A stretch of DNA of 64,000 bases, from assembly GCF_000518645.1 (NCBI RefSeq), contig NZ_JADZ01000005.1, positions 1 to 64,000 on the forward strand. The letters are read 5' to 3'. The stretch is from Curvibacter gracilis ATCC BAA-807. GTDB lineage: Bacteria > Pseudomonadota > Gammaproteobacteria > Burkholderiales > Burkholderiaceae_C. Both the position numbers and the translations under genes were made by a program. Shown piece after piece: positions 56,549 to 64,000 of the stretch (position 1 is its first letter; each line of letters begins with the position of its first letter). The notes under the pieces were generated by a model, which was not told the origin of the DNA, searched no databases, and saw nothing but the letters and a program-made list of their open reading frames with translations.

Positions 56549-58792
56549 ATGCAGTGCTTTGTTTCTTTCCTGGCGGCGATCCGTCGCATCGTGGCGGTGT
56601 GCCGCACGGGTGGCTTGTTCCACTTGGGCGGCCTGGGCGGTCTGACCCTGGGCTTGTTGTGTTGTCAGCCCGGGATGGCCTGGGCGGGGCCGGCGGGTGT
56701 GTCCTACCAGCTTTACCTGGACAGCGACGGCCAGCAGCAAGGCGGCTGCACAGCGGCTGCTTCAGCCTCAGGAGGCCCTGCCACAGGGTTCGAGTTCCGA
56801 TTGCAAGTGGATCTGGATGCGCAGGGCGAGCCTCTGCCCGCGAAGTGGAGCGTTTGTCAGGGCGGCGCCTTTGTCGAAGTGGTCCCTCCGTGGCCCATCG
56901 AGGTGCTGGCCAGTAATACCTTGTCCGGGCCCACTGGGCTGGAAGATGTGCTGGATCTGGCCGTGCCCTGGGCCCTGTTGGGTGATGCCAAGGCGGTCCG
57001 GGTGCTGGTGGGTGCCGGGGCGGATGTGCTTGAAGCCGGGGCCAGCGGCGGCGGTCCGATCTGGCTGGCCCGGTCTGATGCGAGCGGATTGCCGACCCCC
57101 GGGGTGGGGGCCGTGCAGGCGGTGCCCGCGCTGCAGCCGGCCCTGCGGTGGGTTTTGATGATCGCCCTGGCCGGTGCCGCTGGGTGGGGCTGGCGTCGCG
57201 GTGGGCGTTCCGTTTGGGCTGTGGGCGGCTTGGGCCTTTTGCTGGTGGCGACGCCCTGGCAAGGCGGTGCCTGGGCCGAGATGCCATCCGAGCTGCCATC
57301 AGAGATGCCGGTGGTGAGCGTGGATGCCGCAGGCGATGTTCCCGCTGGCAGCCCTGACCTGCTGAGTCTGCAGGCCCAAACCCGCCAGGACACGCTGTAC
57401 CTGCGTCTGCGCTCCCGCGGCAACAACCATGCGCCGCTCTGGCAGTCGGCGCTGCCCCCACTGCAATACCTGGTGGCAGGGCAGTCTGCCCCACTGAACC
57501 TGCAGGCCCGCGACCCCGACGGCGATGCCTTGCGCTGGCAATGGCTGGGGTCCGTGCCGCCAGGGCTGAGCCTGGAGCCCGATGCGCAGGCCGTCTCGGG
57601 TGTCTCGGGCGCCACCGTGACCGCCCGCTTCGATCAACCCGGCCGCTACGGTGCCGAGGTGCAGGTGCTCGACGGCGCCGGCGCGCAGGCCCGTGTCGTG
57701 CTGGCCTGGGAAGTGGCCCCGGCCCCCATCGAGGCCGACCCGGATGCGGGCAGCTGTGGCGTGCTGGGCGGCGGTGGCCTGAGCACCGGCGGGGTGGACC
57801 GGGCCGGCCTGTCCTATGTCACCGCCACCGACTACGCCACGCTCAAGCGTCACCTGGATCGGCTGGAGCCCTTGATCTACGTGCCCGCCGGGGTCACCAT
57901 CGACATTCCCAACCGCAAGTACGCCGTGGTGCTGCTCCGGGGGCAGACCTTGTTTGGTGATCGTGGGCAAGACGGGCAGCCTGGGGCCTTGCTGCGCGTG
58001 GCCTACGAAGACGAGCAGCCCCATGAGTGGGCGGTGTTCAGCCTGGACACAGGCTCCCGCATCAGTGGCCTGCGCATCGAGGGGCCTTACCAGGCGGCCA
58101 ACACGGCCAACAACACCATCGGTCTGCAACTGGCGGTGGATGCCCTGGACATTGAAGTCGACAACTCCGAGATCTATGGCTGGCCCTGGGCGGCAGTGTC
58201 GGTCAAGGCCTCGCGCCAGGCGCGCATCCACCACAACCACATCCACCACAACATCAAATCGGGCCTGGGCTATGGCGTGGTGGTGCAAAACGGGCGCACC
58301 TCGGCCGACATCGCCTGCAATGTGTTCCATTTCAACCGCCACGCCGTCGCGGGCTCGGGGCAGACCGGCGAGCGCTATGAGGTGCACCACAACCTGGTGC
58401 GGCCCGGCGGCGGGCGTGACGCCTACCACCAGGTCGACATGCACGCCTACCCCAACACCACCCAGGCGGGGGCGTTCCTGAACATCCACGACAACTGGTT
58501 CGACTACGGGCAATACGGCACCATGAGCCGGGTGGTGATCGGCATCCGCGGCATCCCCACCGAGGGGCCGCCGGTGATCTACGGCAACTTCTTCAACCAG
58601 CCCTACCACGTCAGCGCCACCCAGGACAGCATCTCGCTGACCCTGAACCCCACGCCCACCGAGGCCGATCTGCTGCGCGACAACCGCTTCAAAGTGGGTT
58701 TCTCGTACCGGCGTGAGGGCCCCAAGTGCGTGCTGGGCTGGCTGGGGCAGCGCCAGACCGTGTCGTGCAGCAGTGTCGGCCTGGCCCCTTGA
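56549..58792 (+). CDS. Large exported protein with internal membrane segment and parallel beta-helix (747 aa)
   Basis: The N-terminus has a signal peptide-like run (GGLTLGLLCCQPGMAWA) after a basic region. A first domain of about 160 residues (YQLYLDSDGQQ, WLARSDASG) follows. At 57138-57277 come a hydrophobic stretch ALRWVLMIALAGAAGWGW, the basic turn RRGGR, and a second hydrophobic stretch ending ATPWQGGAWA, which looks like a second signal peptide. Then an Ig-like region (LNLQARDPDGDALRW) and a right-handed parallel beta-helix of the NosD/pectate-lyase type (HHNHIHHNIKSGLGYGVVVQ). The function is unknown. Starts at 56468, 56531 and 56549 are all possible. No ribosome-binding site is decisive. 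Confidence 0.7.
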   Translation: MQCFVSFLAAIRRIVAVCRTGGLFHLGGLGGLTLGLLCCQPGMAWAGPAGVSYQLYLDSDGQQQGGCTAAASASGGPATGFEFRLQVDLDAQGEPLPAKWSVCQGGAFVEVVPPWPIEVLASNTLSGPTGLEDVLDLAVPWALLGDAKAVRVLVGAGADVLEAGASGGGPIWLARSDASGLPTPGVGAVQAVPALQPALRWVLMIALAGAAGWGWRRGGRSVWAVGGLGLLLVATPWQGGAWAEMPSELPSEMPVVSVDAAGDVPAGSPDLLSLQAQTRQDTLYLRLRSRGNNHAPLWQSALPPLQYLVAGQSAPLNLQARDPDGDALRWQWLGSVPPGLSLEPDAQAVSGVSGATVTARFDQPGRYGAEVQVLDGAGAQARVVLAWEVAPAPIEADPDAGSCGVLGGGGLSTGGVDRAGLSYVTATDYATLKRHLDRLEPLIYVPAGVTIDIPNRKYAVVLLRGQTLFGDRGQDGQPGALLRVAYEDEQPHEWAVFSLDTGSRISGLRIEGPYQAANTANNTIGLQLAVDALDIEVDNSEIYGWPWAAVSVKASRQARIHHNHIHHNIKSGLGYGVVVQNGRTSADIACNVFHFNRHAVAGSGQTGERYEVHHNLVRPGGGRDAYHQVDMHAYPNTTQAGAFLNIHDNWFDYGQYGTMSRVVIGIRGIPTEGPPVIYGNFFNQPYHVSATQDSISLTLNPTPTEADLLRDNRFKVGFSYRREGPKCVLGWLGQRQTVSCSSVGLAP

Positions 58793-58829
58793 GGCAGGAG
58801 GTGCTGCGCAGCAAGGATAATGGGCGCCC

Positions 58830-60272
58830 ATGTCGCACACCTTCCTCTGGCACGATTACGAAACCTTTGGCGCCAACACCCGGCGTGACCGCCCGGCGCA
58901 GTTCGCGGCCATCCGCACCGATGCCGAGCTCAATGAAATCGGCGCGCCGCTGATGCTGTATTGCCAGCCGGCGCCCGACTACCTGCCTGACCCGCAGTCC
59001 TGCCTGATCACAGGCATCACCCCCCAGCTGTGCCTCGAAAAAGGCCTGCCAGAACACCAGTTCGCCGCCCAGATCGAGGCTGCGTTCTCCGAGCCCGGCA
59101 CCGTGGGCGTGGGCTACAACACCATCCGGTTTGACGATGAGATCACGCGCTTCATGTTCTGGCGCAACCTGATCGACCCCTATGCGCGCGAGTGGCAGAA
59201 CGGCTGCGGCCGCTGGGACCTGCTGGACGTGGTGCGCATGGCCTACGCGCTGCGGCCCGAGGGCATTGTCTGGCCCACCAAGGAAGACGGCAGCCAGAGC
59301 TTCAAGCTGGAGCACCTGAGCGCCGCCAACGGCCTGCTGCATGAAGCCGCCCACGATGCCTTGTCGGACGTGCGTGCCACCATCGCGCTGGCCCGGCTGA
59401 TCCGCGACAAGCAGCCCCGCCTGTTCGACTTCTGCTTCAGCCTGCACAAGAAAGACCGCGTGGCCACCGAACTGGGTCTGCCCACCTCGCCCCAGCACGC
59501 CAAGCCCTTTCTGCATGTGTCGGGCATGTTCCCGGCCGATCGCGGCTGCCTGGCCGTGATGTGGCCCCTGGCCACCCACCCGACCAACAAGAACGAGCTG
59601 CTGGCCTGGGACCTGTCGCAAGACCCCAGCGAGCTGGCCTCGCTCGACGCTGCCACGGCCCGGCAGCGCCTGTTCAGCAAGCGCGACGAGCTGCCCGAGG
59701 GCGTGCACCGCCTGCCCGTCAAATCGGTGCACCTGAACAAGTCACCCATGGTGGTGGGCCAGCTCAAGACGCTGCGGCCCGAGATGGCGCAGCGCTGGGG
59801 CATCGACCTGGAGCAGGCCATGCGCCATGCCGAAAAGGCCCTGGCTCTGCCCGACCTCAGCGAGCTCTGGAAGGCCGTGTTCAACCGGCCCACGGATGAC
59901 CAACCCACCGATGTGGACCAGGATCTGTACGGCGGCTTCATCGGCCCGGCCGACCGCCGCCGCCTGAACCAGCTGCGCGCCCAGTCGCCCGAGGAACTGG
60001 CCACCAGCCGAACGGGCTTCGATGACCCGCGCCTGGGCGAGTTGCTGTTCCGCTACCGCGCGCGCAACTTCCCGGCCACGCTGTCGCCCGCCGAAGCCCA
60101 GCGCTGGGAGCAACTGCGCACCGCCCGTCTGTTTGAAGGCGAGGGCGGGGCGCGCACCCTGGAGCAGCTGTTTGCCGAGATCGATTCACTCTCCGAGACC
60201 GCGGACGAGCGTGGCGAGGCCCTCTTGGGCGCCTTGTACGATTACGCCGAACACATTGCCCCCGAGTTCTGA
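58830..60272 (+). CDS. sbcB: Exodeoxyribonuclease I (480 aa)
   Basis: This 3'-5' single-strand DNase works in recombination and repair. Its DEDDh exonuclease motifs are FLWHDYETFGANTRR, VGYNTIRFDDEITRFMFW and HDALSDVRATIAL. C-terminal SH3-like and helical domains (VHLNKSPMVVGQL, DPRLGELLFRYRARNFP) complete it. It is full length. RBS for the ATG at 58830 is aaggat. Confidence 0.95.
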   Translation: MSHTFLWHDYETFGANTRRDRPAQFAAIRTDAELNEIGAPLMLYCQPAPDYLPDPQSCLITGITPQLCLEKGLPEHQFAAQIEAAFSEPGTVGVGYNTIRFDDEITRFMFWRNLIDPYAREWQNGCGRWDLLDVVRMAYALRPEGIVWPTKEDGSQSFKLEHLSAANGLLHEAAHDALSDVRATIALARLIRDKQPRLFDFCFSLHKKDRVATELGLPTSPQHAKPFLHVSGMFPADRGCLAVMWPLATHPTNKNELLAWDLSQDPSELASLDAATARQRLFSKRDELPEGVHRLPVKSVHLNKSPMVVGQLKTLRPEMAQRWGIDLEQAMRHAEKALALPDLSELWKAVFNRPTDDQPTDVDQDLYGGFIGPADRRRLNQLRAQSPEELATSRTGFDDPRLGELLFRYRARNFPATLSPAEAQRWEQLRTARLFEGEGGARTLEQLFAEIDSLSETADERGEALLGALYDYAEHIAPEF

Positions 60273-60308
60273 GGGCACAACCGTTTTTCCTGTTTTCCGA
60301 ATCCTGCC

Positions 60309-61550
60309 ATGACCGATACCCACACCAACGGCTTCACCACCCAGATCGTCCACGCCGACCGCCGCGGCAACGTGGAGCACGGTGGCGTGCACAAACCCGT
60401 GCACAACTCGGTGCAATATGGCTTCGAACGTGTCGAAGACCTGATCGCCGTGTTCCAGGGCACCGCCAAGGGCGGCTTCAACTACGCGCGCCAGGGCACC
60501 CCCACCACGGCCGCGCTGGAGGCCAAGCTCACCCAGATGGAGCAAGGCCTGGGCAGCATCAGTTTCTCCACCGGCATGGCCGCCATCTGCGCCGTGTTCC
60601 TCACCCTGCTCAAGGCGGGCGACCACCTGGTGGCCAGCCGTTTCGTATTCGGCAACACCAACAGCATCTTCGGCACCCTGGCCGACCTGGGCATCCAGGT
60701 CAGCACCGTGGACGCCACCGACGCGGCCCAGGTGGCCGCAGCCGTGCGGCCCAACACCCGCATGGTGTTTGTCGAGACCATTGCCAACCCCGGCACCCAG
60801 GTGGCCGATCTGGCCGGCATCGGCCAGTTGTGCCGCGACAAGGGGCTGCTCTACGTGGTCGACAACACCGTGGCATCGCCCTACCTGTTCAAGCCGCGCA
60901 GCGTGGGCGCTGGCCTGGTGATCCACTCGCTGACCAAGAGCATCGGCGGCCATGGCAACGCGCTCGGCGGCTCGGTCACCGACACCGGCCTGTTCGACTG
61001 GGCCGGCTATCCCAATATCTTTGCCTCCTACCGCAAGGGCGACGCCAAGGGCTGGGGCCTGCAGCAGATCCGCAAAAAGGGCTTGCGCGACATGGGCGGC
61101 ACGCTGTCCTCGCATGCGGCCAACCAGCTGGCCACCGGCGCCGAGACCTTGGCACTGCGCATGGATCGCACCAGCGCCACCGCCCTGGCCCTGGCGCAGT
61201 GGCTGGAGCAGCACCCTGCGGTGGCCCGTGTGCTTTACCCCGGCCTGCCGTCGCATCCGCAGTACGAGCGCGCGCGTGAGCATTTCAAGGCCGGCTCCTG
61301 GTTGCTGTCGTTCGAGCTGAAAAACGCTGACGACTGCCTGGGCCTGTGCAACCGCCTGCAACTGCCCATCAAGGCCACCGGCCTGGCCGACACCCGCACC
61401 CTGATCATCCCCGTGGCCCACACCATCTTCTGGGAGGCCGGCGCCGAGGTGCGCGCCGGCATGGGCATTGCCGACAGCATGATCCGCCTGTCGGTCGGGC
61501 TGGAAGAGGCCGACGACCTGATCGCCGACTTTGCCCAGGCGCTGGGCTGA
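60309..61550 (+). CDS. Cystathionine gamma-synthase family PLP enzyme (413 aa)
   Basis: This is a Cys/Met-metabolism PLP enzyme. The phosphate-cup motif FSTGMAAICAVFLTLLKAGD, the Asp in YVVDNTVASPYLF and the cofactor lysine in IHSLTKSIGGHGNALGG are present. The C-terminus IRLSVGLEEADDLIADF is standard. Members include O-acetylhomoserine sulfhydrylases, cystathionine gamma-synthases and methionine gamma-lyases, and which one this is cannot be decided from sequence here. It lies 36 bases after sbcB. Confidence 0.9.
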   Translation: MTDTHTNGFTTQIVHADRRGNVEHGGVHKPVHNSVQYGFERVEDLIAVFQGTAKGGFNYARQGTPTTAALEAKLTQMEQGLGSISFSTGMAAICAVFLTLLKAGDHLVASRFVFGNTNSIFGTLADLGIQVSTVDATDAAQVAAAVRPNTRMVFVETIANPGTQVADLAGIGQLCRDKGLLYVVDNTVASPYLFKPRSVGAGLVIHSLTKSIGGHGNALGGSVTDTGLFDWAGYPNIFASYRKGDAKGWGLQQIRKKGLRDMGGTLSSHAANQLATGAETLALRMDRTSATALALAQWLEQHPAVARVLYPGLPSHPQYERAREHFKAGSWLLSFELKNADDCLGLCNRLQLPIKATGLADTRTLIIPVAHTIFWEAGAEVRAGMGIADSMIRLSVGLEEADDLIADFAQALG

Positions 61551-61580
61551 GTCTTCAGGCAGGCCGGCTGAGGCCCCGGC

Positions 61581-62852
61581 TCAGCTTCGGAAGGCCGTGC
61601 TGTCGGGGCGGCCTGGCAGGTGCAAGGTGCTGACCGCCGGCTGCGATTGCGCAATGCATTTCCCACGGCGGTAGACGCGCAGCCGGGGCGGACGCAGGCG
61701 CAGCGCCTCGATCGGGTCGCGGGCGTCGAGCAGCACAAAGTCTGCGTGGCAGCCGGGGGCGATGCCGTAGCCCTTCAGATGCAGCAGGCGCGCTGGCGCC
61801 GTGGTCACGGCCTCGAAGCACTGGCGCATGGCGGCCTGGCTGGTCATCTGGGCCACGTGCAGGCCCATGCTGGCCACCTCCAGCATGTCGCCCGAGCCCA
61901 GGCTGTACCAGGGGTCCATCACGCAGTCGTGGCCAAAGGCCACGGTCAGGCCGGCGGCCAGCTGCTCAGGCACGCGGGTCATGCCACGGCGCTTGGGGTA
62001 GCTGTCGTGGCGGCCCTGCAGGGTGATGTTGATCAACGGGTTGGCCACCACGCCCAGCTGGGCTTCGGCCATCAGGGCCAGCAGCTTGCTGACGTAGTAG
62101 TTGTCCATGCTGTGCATGGAGGTCAGGTGCGAACCGGTGACCCGGCCGTGCAGCCCCAGGCGGTGGGTTTCGGCGGCCAGGGTTTCGACGTGGCGCGACA
62201 GCGGGTCGTCGGACTCGTCGCAGTGCATGTCCACCAGCAGGCCGCGTTCGGCGGCCAGCTCGCACAGCAGCTTCACGCTGTCGGCGCCGTGCGCCATGGT
62301 GCGCTCGAAGTGCGGAATGCCGCCCACCACCTCCACCCCCAGGTCCAGGGCGCGCTTCAGGTTGTGGAGGGCGTTGGGCGAGCGCAGCACCCCGTCCTGC
62401 GGAAAGGCCACCAGCTGCAGGTCGAGGTAGGGCGCCACGGTCTTCTTGACCTCCAGCAGGGCCTGCACCGCCAGCAGGCGGTCATCGCACACATCCACAT
62501 GCGAGCGGATGGCCAGCAGTCCGCGGGCCACGGCCCAGTCGCAGTAGCTCAGGGCCCGTTGCACGATGGCCTCGTGGGTCAAATGGGGCTTGAGCTCGCC
62601 CCACAGGGCAATGCCTTCCAGCAGGGTGCCGCTCTGGTTGATGCGGGGCAGGCCGTAGCTGAGCGTGGAGTCCATGTGGAAGTGCGCATCCACGAAAGGC
62701 GGGCTCAGCAGCCGGCCTTGGCCGTCCAGGGTCTCGTGGGCCGGGGCCTGCAGGCCGGCGGCCACTTCGACAATGCGTCCGTCCTGCACCGCCACCGATT
62801 GGTCGCGGCGGCCGTCGGGCAGGTTCACGTGTTGGATCAGAAGGTCAAGCAT
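61581..62852 (-). CDS. Cytosine deaminase-like amidohydrolase (423 aa)
   Basis: A metal-dependent hydrolase of the CodA type. Motifs are VDAHFHMDSTL (HxH), IRSHVDVCDD, LVDMHCDESDD (catalytic His and Glu), GSHLTSMHSMDNYY and AFGHDCVMDPWYSLGSGDML (metal Asp). It deaminates cytosine or a related base. It is downstream of two nucleoside-type ABC permease genes on the same strand (36-base gap), consistent with salvage of the imported base. Confidence 0.88.
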   Translation of the reverse strand: MLDLLIQHVNLPDGRRDQSVAVQDGRIVEVAAGLQAPAHETLDGQGRLLSPPFVDAHFHMDSTLSYGLPRINQSGTLLEGIALWGELKPHLTHEAIVQRALSYCDWAVARGLLAIRSHVDVCDDRLLAVQALLEVKKTVAPYLDLQLVAFPQDGVLRSPNALHNLKRALDLGVEVVGGIPHFERTMAHGADSVKLLCELAAERGLLVDMHCDESDDPLSRHVETLAAETHRLGLHGRVTGSHLTSMHSMDNYYVSKLLALMAEAQLGVVANPLINITLQGRHDSYPKRRGMTRVPEQLAAGLTVAFGHDCVMDPWYSLGSGDMLEVASMGLHVAQMTSQAAMRQCFEAVTTAPARLLHLKGYGIAPGCHADFVLLDARDPIEALRLRPPRLRVYRRGKCIAQSQPAVSTLHLPGRPDSTAFRS

Positions 62853-62888
62853 GCGCGGGTTCCATGAGGGGGCTTGGCGGCGGGCGGC

Positions 62889-63812
62889 TCAGCGCTCGCC
62901 CTTGCGGTAGGGTTTCATCAGGGCCTGGGGGTAGCTGGCCTTGCGCGCCACCACCACCAAGGCCAGGATCGACAGCGCATAGGGCAGCATCAGGTAGAGC
63001 TGGTAGGGCAGGGTGCTGCCCCCGGATTGCTGCAGGCGCAGCTGCAGCGCGTCGAAGAAGGCGAACAGCAGGGCCCCGAGCAAGGCCTTGCCGGGCCGCC
63101 ACGAGGCAAACACCACCAGGGCCACGCAGATCCAGCCCCGGCCATTGACCATGTTGAAGAAAAAGGCATTGAAGGCCGACAGGGTCAGGAATGAGCCCGC
63201 CACCCCCATCAGGGCCGAGCCGGCCACGATGCCCGCGGTGCGGGTGCGGCCCACGCTCAGGCCCTGGCCCTCGGCGGCCTGCGGGTTCTCGCCCACCATG
63301 CGCAGCGCCAGACCCGACGGGGTGCGGTACAGCCACCAGGCCAGGGCCGGCACCAGCAGCAGGGCCAGCAGGGTGAGCGGGGTCTGGGCCGACAGCACCG
63401 GGATGCCCAGGCCTTCCATGGGCGCGAAGGGGGTGATGGTGGGTGGCGTGTTCACCTTGGGAAAGCTGACCCGGTAGCCGTAGTAGCTGAGCGCGGTGGC
63501 CAGCATCGTGATGCCCAGCCCGGCCACATGCTGCGACAGCGCCAGCCCGACGGTGAGCGCCGCATGCAGCAGGCCGAAGGCGGCCCCCGTCAGGGCGGCC
63601 ACGGCCACGCCGCCCCACAGCGGCAGGCCCAGGTACACCCCCAGCCAGCCGGCAAAGGCCCCTGCGACCATGATGCCCTCGATGCCCAGGTTGAGCACGC
63701 CGGCGCGTTCGCACAGCAGCACGCCCAGGGTGCCGAAGATCAGCGGTGTGGCAATGCGCAGCACGGCCACCCAGAAGGCGGGTTGGGCCAGGATGTCGAG
63801 CAGTTCGGTCAT
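62889..63812 (-). CDS. Nucleoside-type ABC transporter permease (307 aa)
   Basis: An inner-membrane permease of the BmpC/YufQ type with 8-9 hydrophobic segments. GTLGVLLCERAGVLNLGIEG is the conserved motif of this branch (also LRMVGENPQAAEGQG). It overlaps the upstream permease gene by four bases (ATGA) and precedes the cytosine deaminase. It probably imports a nucleoside or nucleobase. Confidence 0.9.
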   Translation of the reverse strand: MTELLDILAQPAFWVAVLRIATPLIFGTLGVLLCERAGVLNLGIEGIMVAGAFAGWLGVYLGLPLWGGVAVAALTGAAFGLLHAALTVGLALSQHVAGLGITMLATALSYYGYRVSFPKVNTPPTITPFAPMEGLGIPVLSAQTPLTLLALLLVPALAWWLYRTPSGLALRMVGENPQAAEGQGLSVGRTRTAGIVAGSALMGVAGSFLTLSAFNAFFFNMVNGRGWICVALVVFASWRPGKALLGALLFAFFDALQLRLQQSGGSTLPYQLYLMLPYALSILALVVVARKASYPQALMKPYRKGER

Positions 63813-64000
63813 TTCAGGCGCACCCGGTATTGCGTGAGCAGGGTGGCCACCAGCACCGACAGCAGCGAGGCCGCCACGATCACGTCGGCGATGTAGGTGG
63901 GCACGCCCACGGCGCGGCTCATGCTGTCGGCGCCCACCTGCACGCCAGCCACAAAAATGCTGGCGGCCAGCACGCCCAAGGGGTGCAGCCCGGCCAGCAT
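63809..64000 (-). CDS. Nucleoside-type ABC transporter permease, C-terminal part (cut by window end)
   Basis: The open frame continues past the window's end; the visible 63 residues are the end of a permease (GVLAASIFVAGVQVGADSMS, then DVIVAASLLSVLV) of the YufP/BmpB type. It overlaps the next permease by four bases, so the order is YufP-like, YufQ-like, CodA-like. Confidence 0.85.
   Translation of the reverse strand: MLAGLHPLGVLAASIFVAGVQVGADSMSRAVGVPTYIADVIVAASLLSVLVATLLTQYRVRLK

Overview
The window is GC-rich chromosomal DNA of a betaproteobacterium of the order Burkholderiales, probably Comamonadaceae or a close relative. This is inferred from codon use, the carbohydrate porin, the PilV/W/X/Y1/E minor-pilin order, the putrescine-type ABC operon with gab genes, and the twin chemoreceptors. 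Most of it is a normal accessory-plus-housekeeping backbone. One block, about 351-2651, is strikingly AT-rich and looks horizontally acquired.

Layout. 1-350 is the truncated end of an IS1380-family insertion sequence. 351-2651 is an AT-rich mobile fragment beside tRNA-Gly(CCC). It carries, leftward, a tyrosine integrase, an H-NS-like silencer and a 49-residue acidic protein overlapping the hns 3' end, closed by a terminator. 3.2-12.6 kb holds two chemoreceptors, a GGCT-like protein coupled to an MFS transporter, an AraC-type regulator, a carbohydrate porin and two small unknowns. 12.9-22.9 kb is a leftward seven-gene operon (gabT, ABC ATPase, binding protein, two permeases, guanidinobutyrase, gabD) with a divergent MocR/GabR-like regulator. 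It reads as uptake of 4-guanidinobutyrate, GABA or a polyamine and its conversion to succinate. 23-33.3 kb has alaS, then a signalling cluster: a periplasmic binding protein paired with a membrane diguanylate cyclase, a class II aldolase-like protein, a Cache-PAS-GGDEF-EAL protein and a soluble GGDEF protein. 33.6-40.8 kb holds tRNA-modification genes (trmB, gluQ, trhO) around an FAD oxidoreductase, a LysR regulator and a pirin / WrbA-like flavoprotein / pirin trio. 40.8-48.8 kb is the type IV pilus minor-pilin operon pilV-pilW-pilX-pilY1-pilE-fimT, with successive genes overlapping or nearly abutting. 49-55.5 kb is dnaE, clpS and clpA. 55.6-58.8 kb has two coupled small membrane proteins and a large exported beta-helix protein with an internal membrane/signal segment. 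58.8-64 kb holds sbcB, a Cys/Met-metabolism PLP enzyme, and a nucleobase unit (cytosine deaminase-like amidohydrolase with two nucleoside-type ABC permeases, the second cut by the window end).

The least ordinary items are the compact int-hns-small acidic protein unit, which includes a tiny gene overlapping hns; the closed guanidinobutyrate-to-succinate operon; the binding-protein/diguanylate-cyclase pair; and the exported protein that looks like two secreted proteins joined head to tail. Function calls rest on motifs recognised by eye; no database search was possible.
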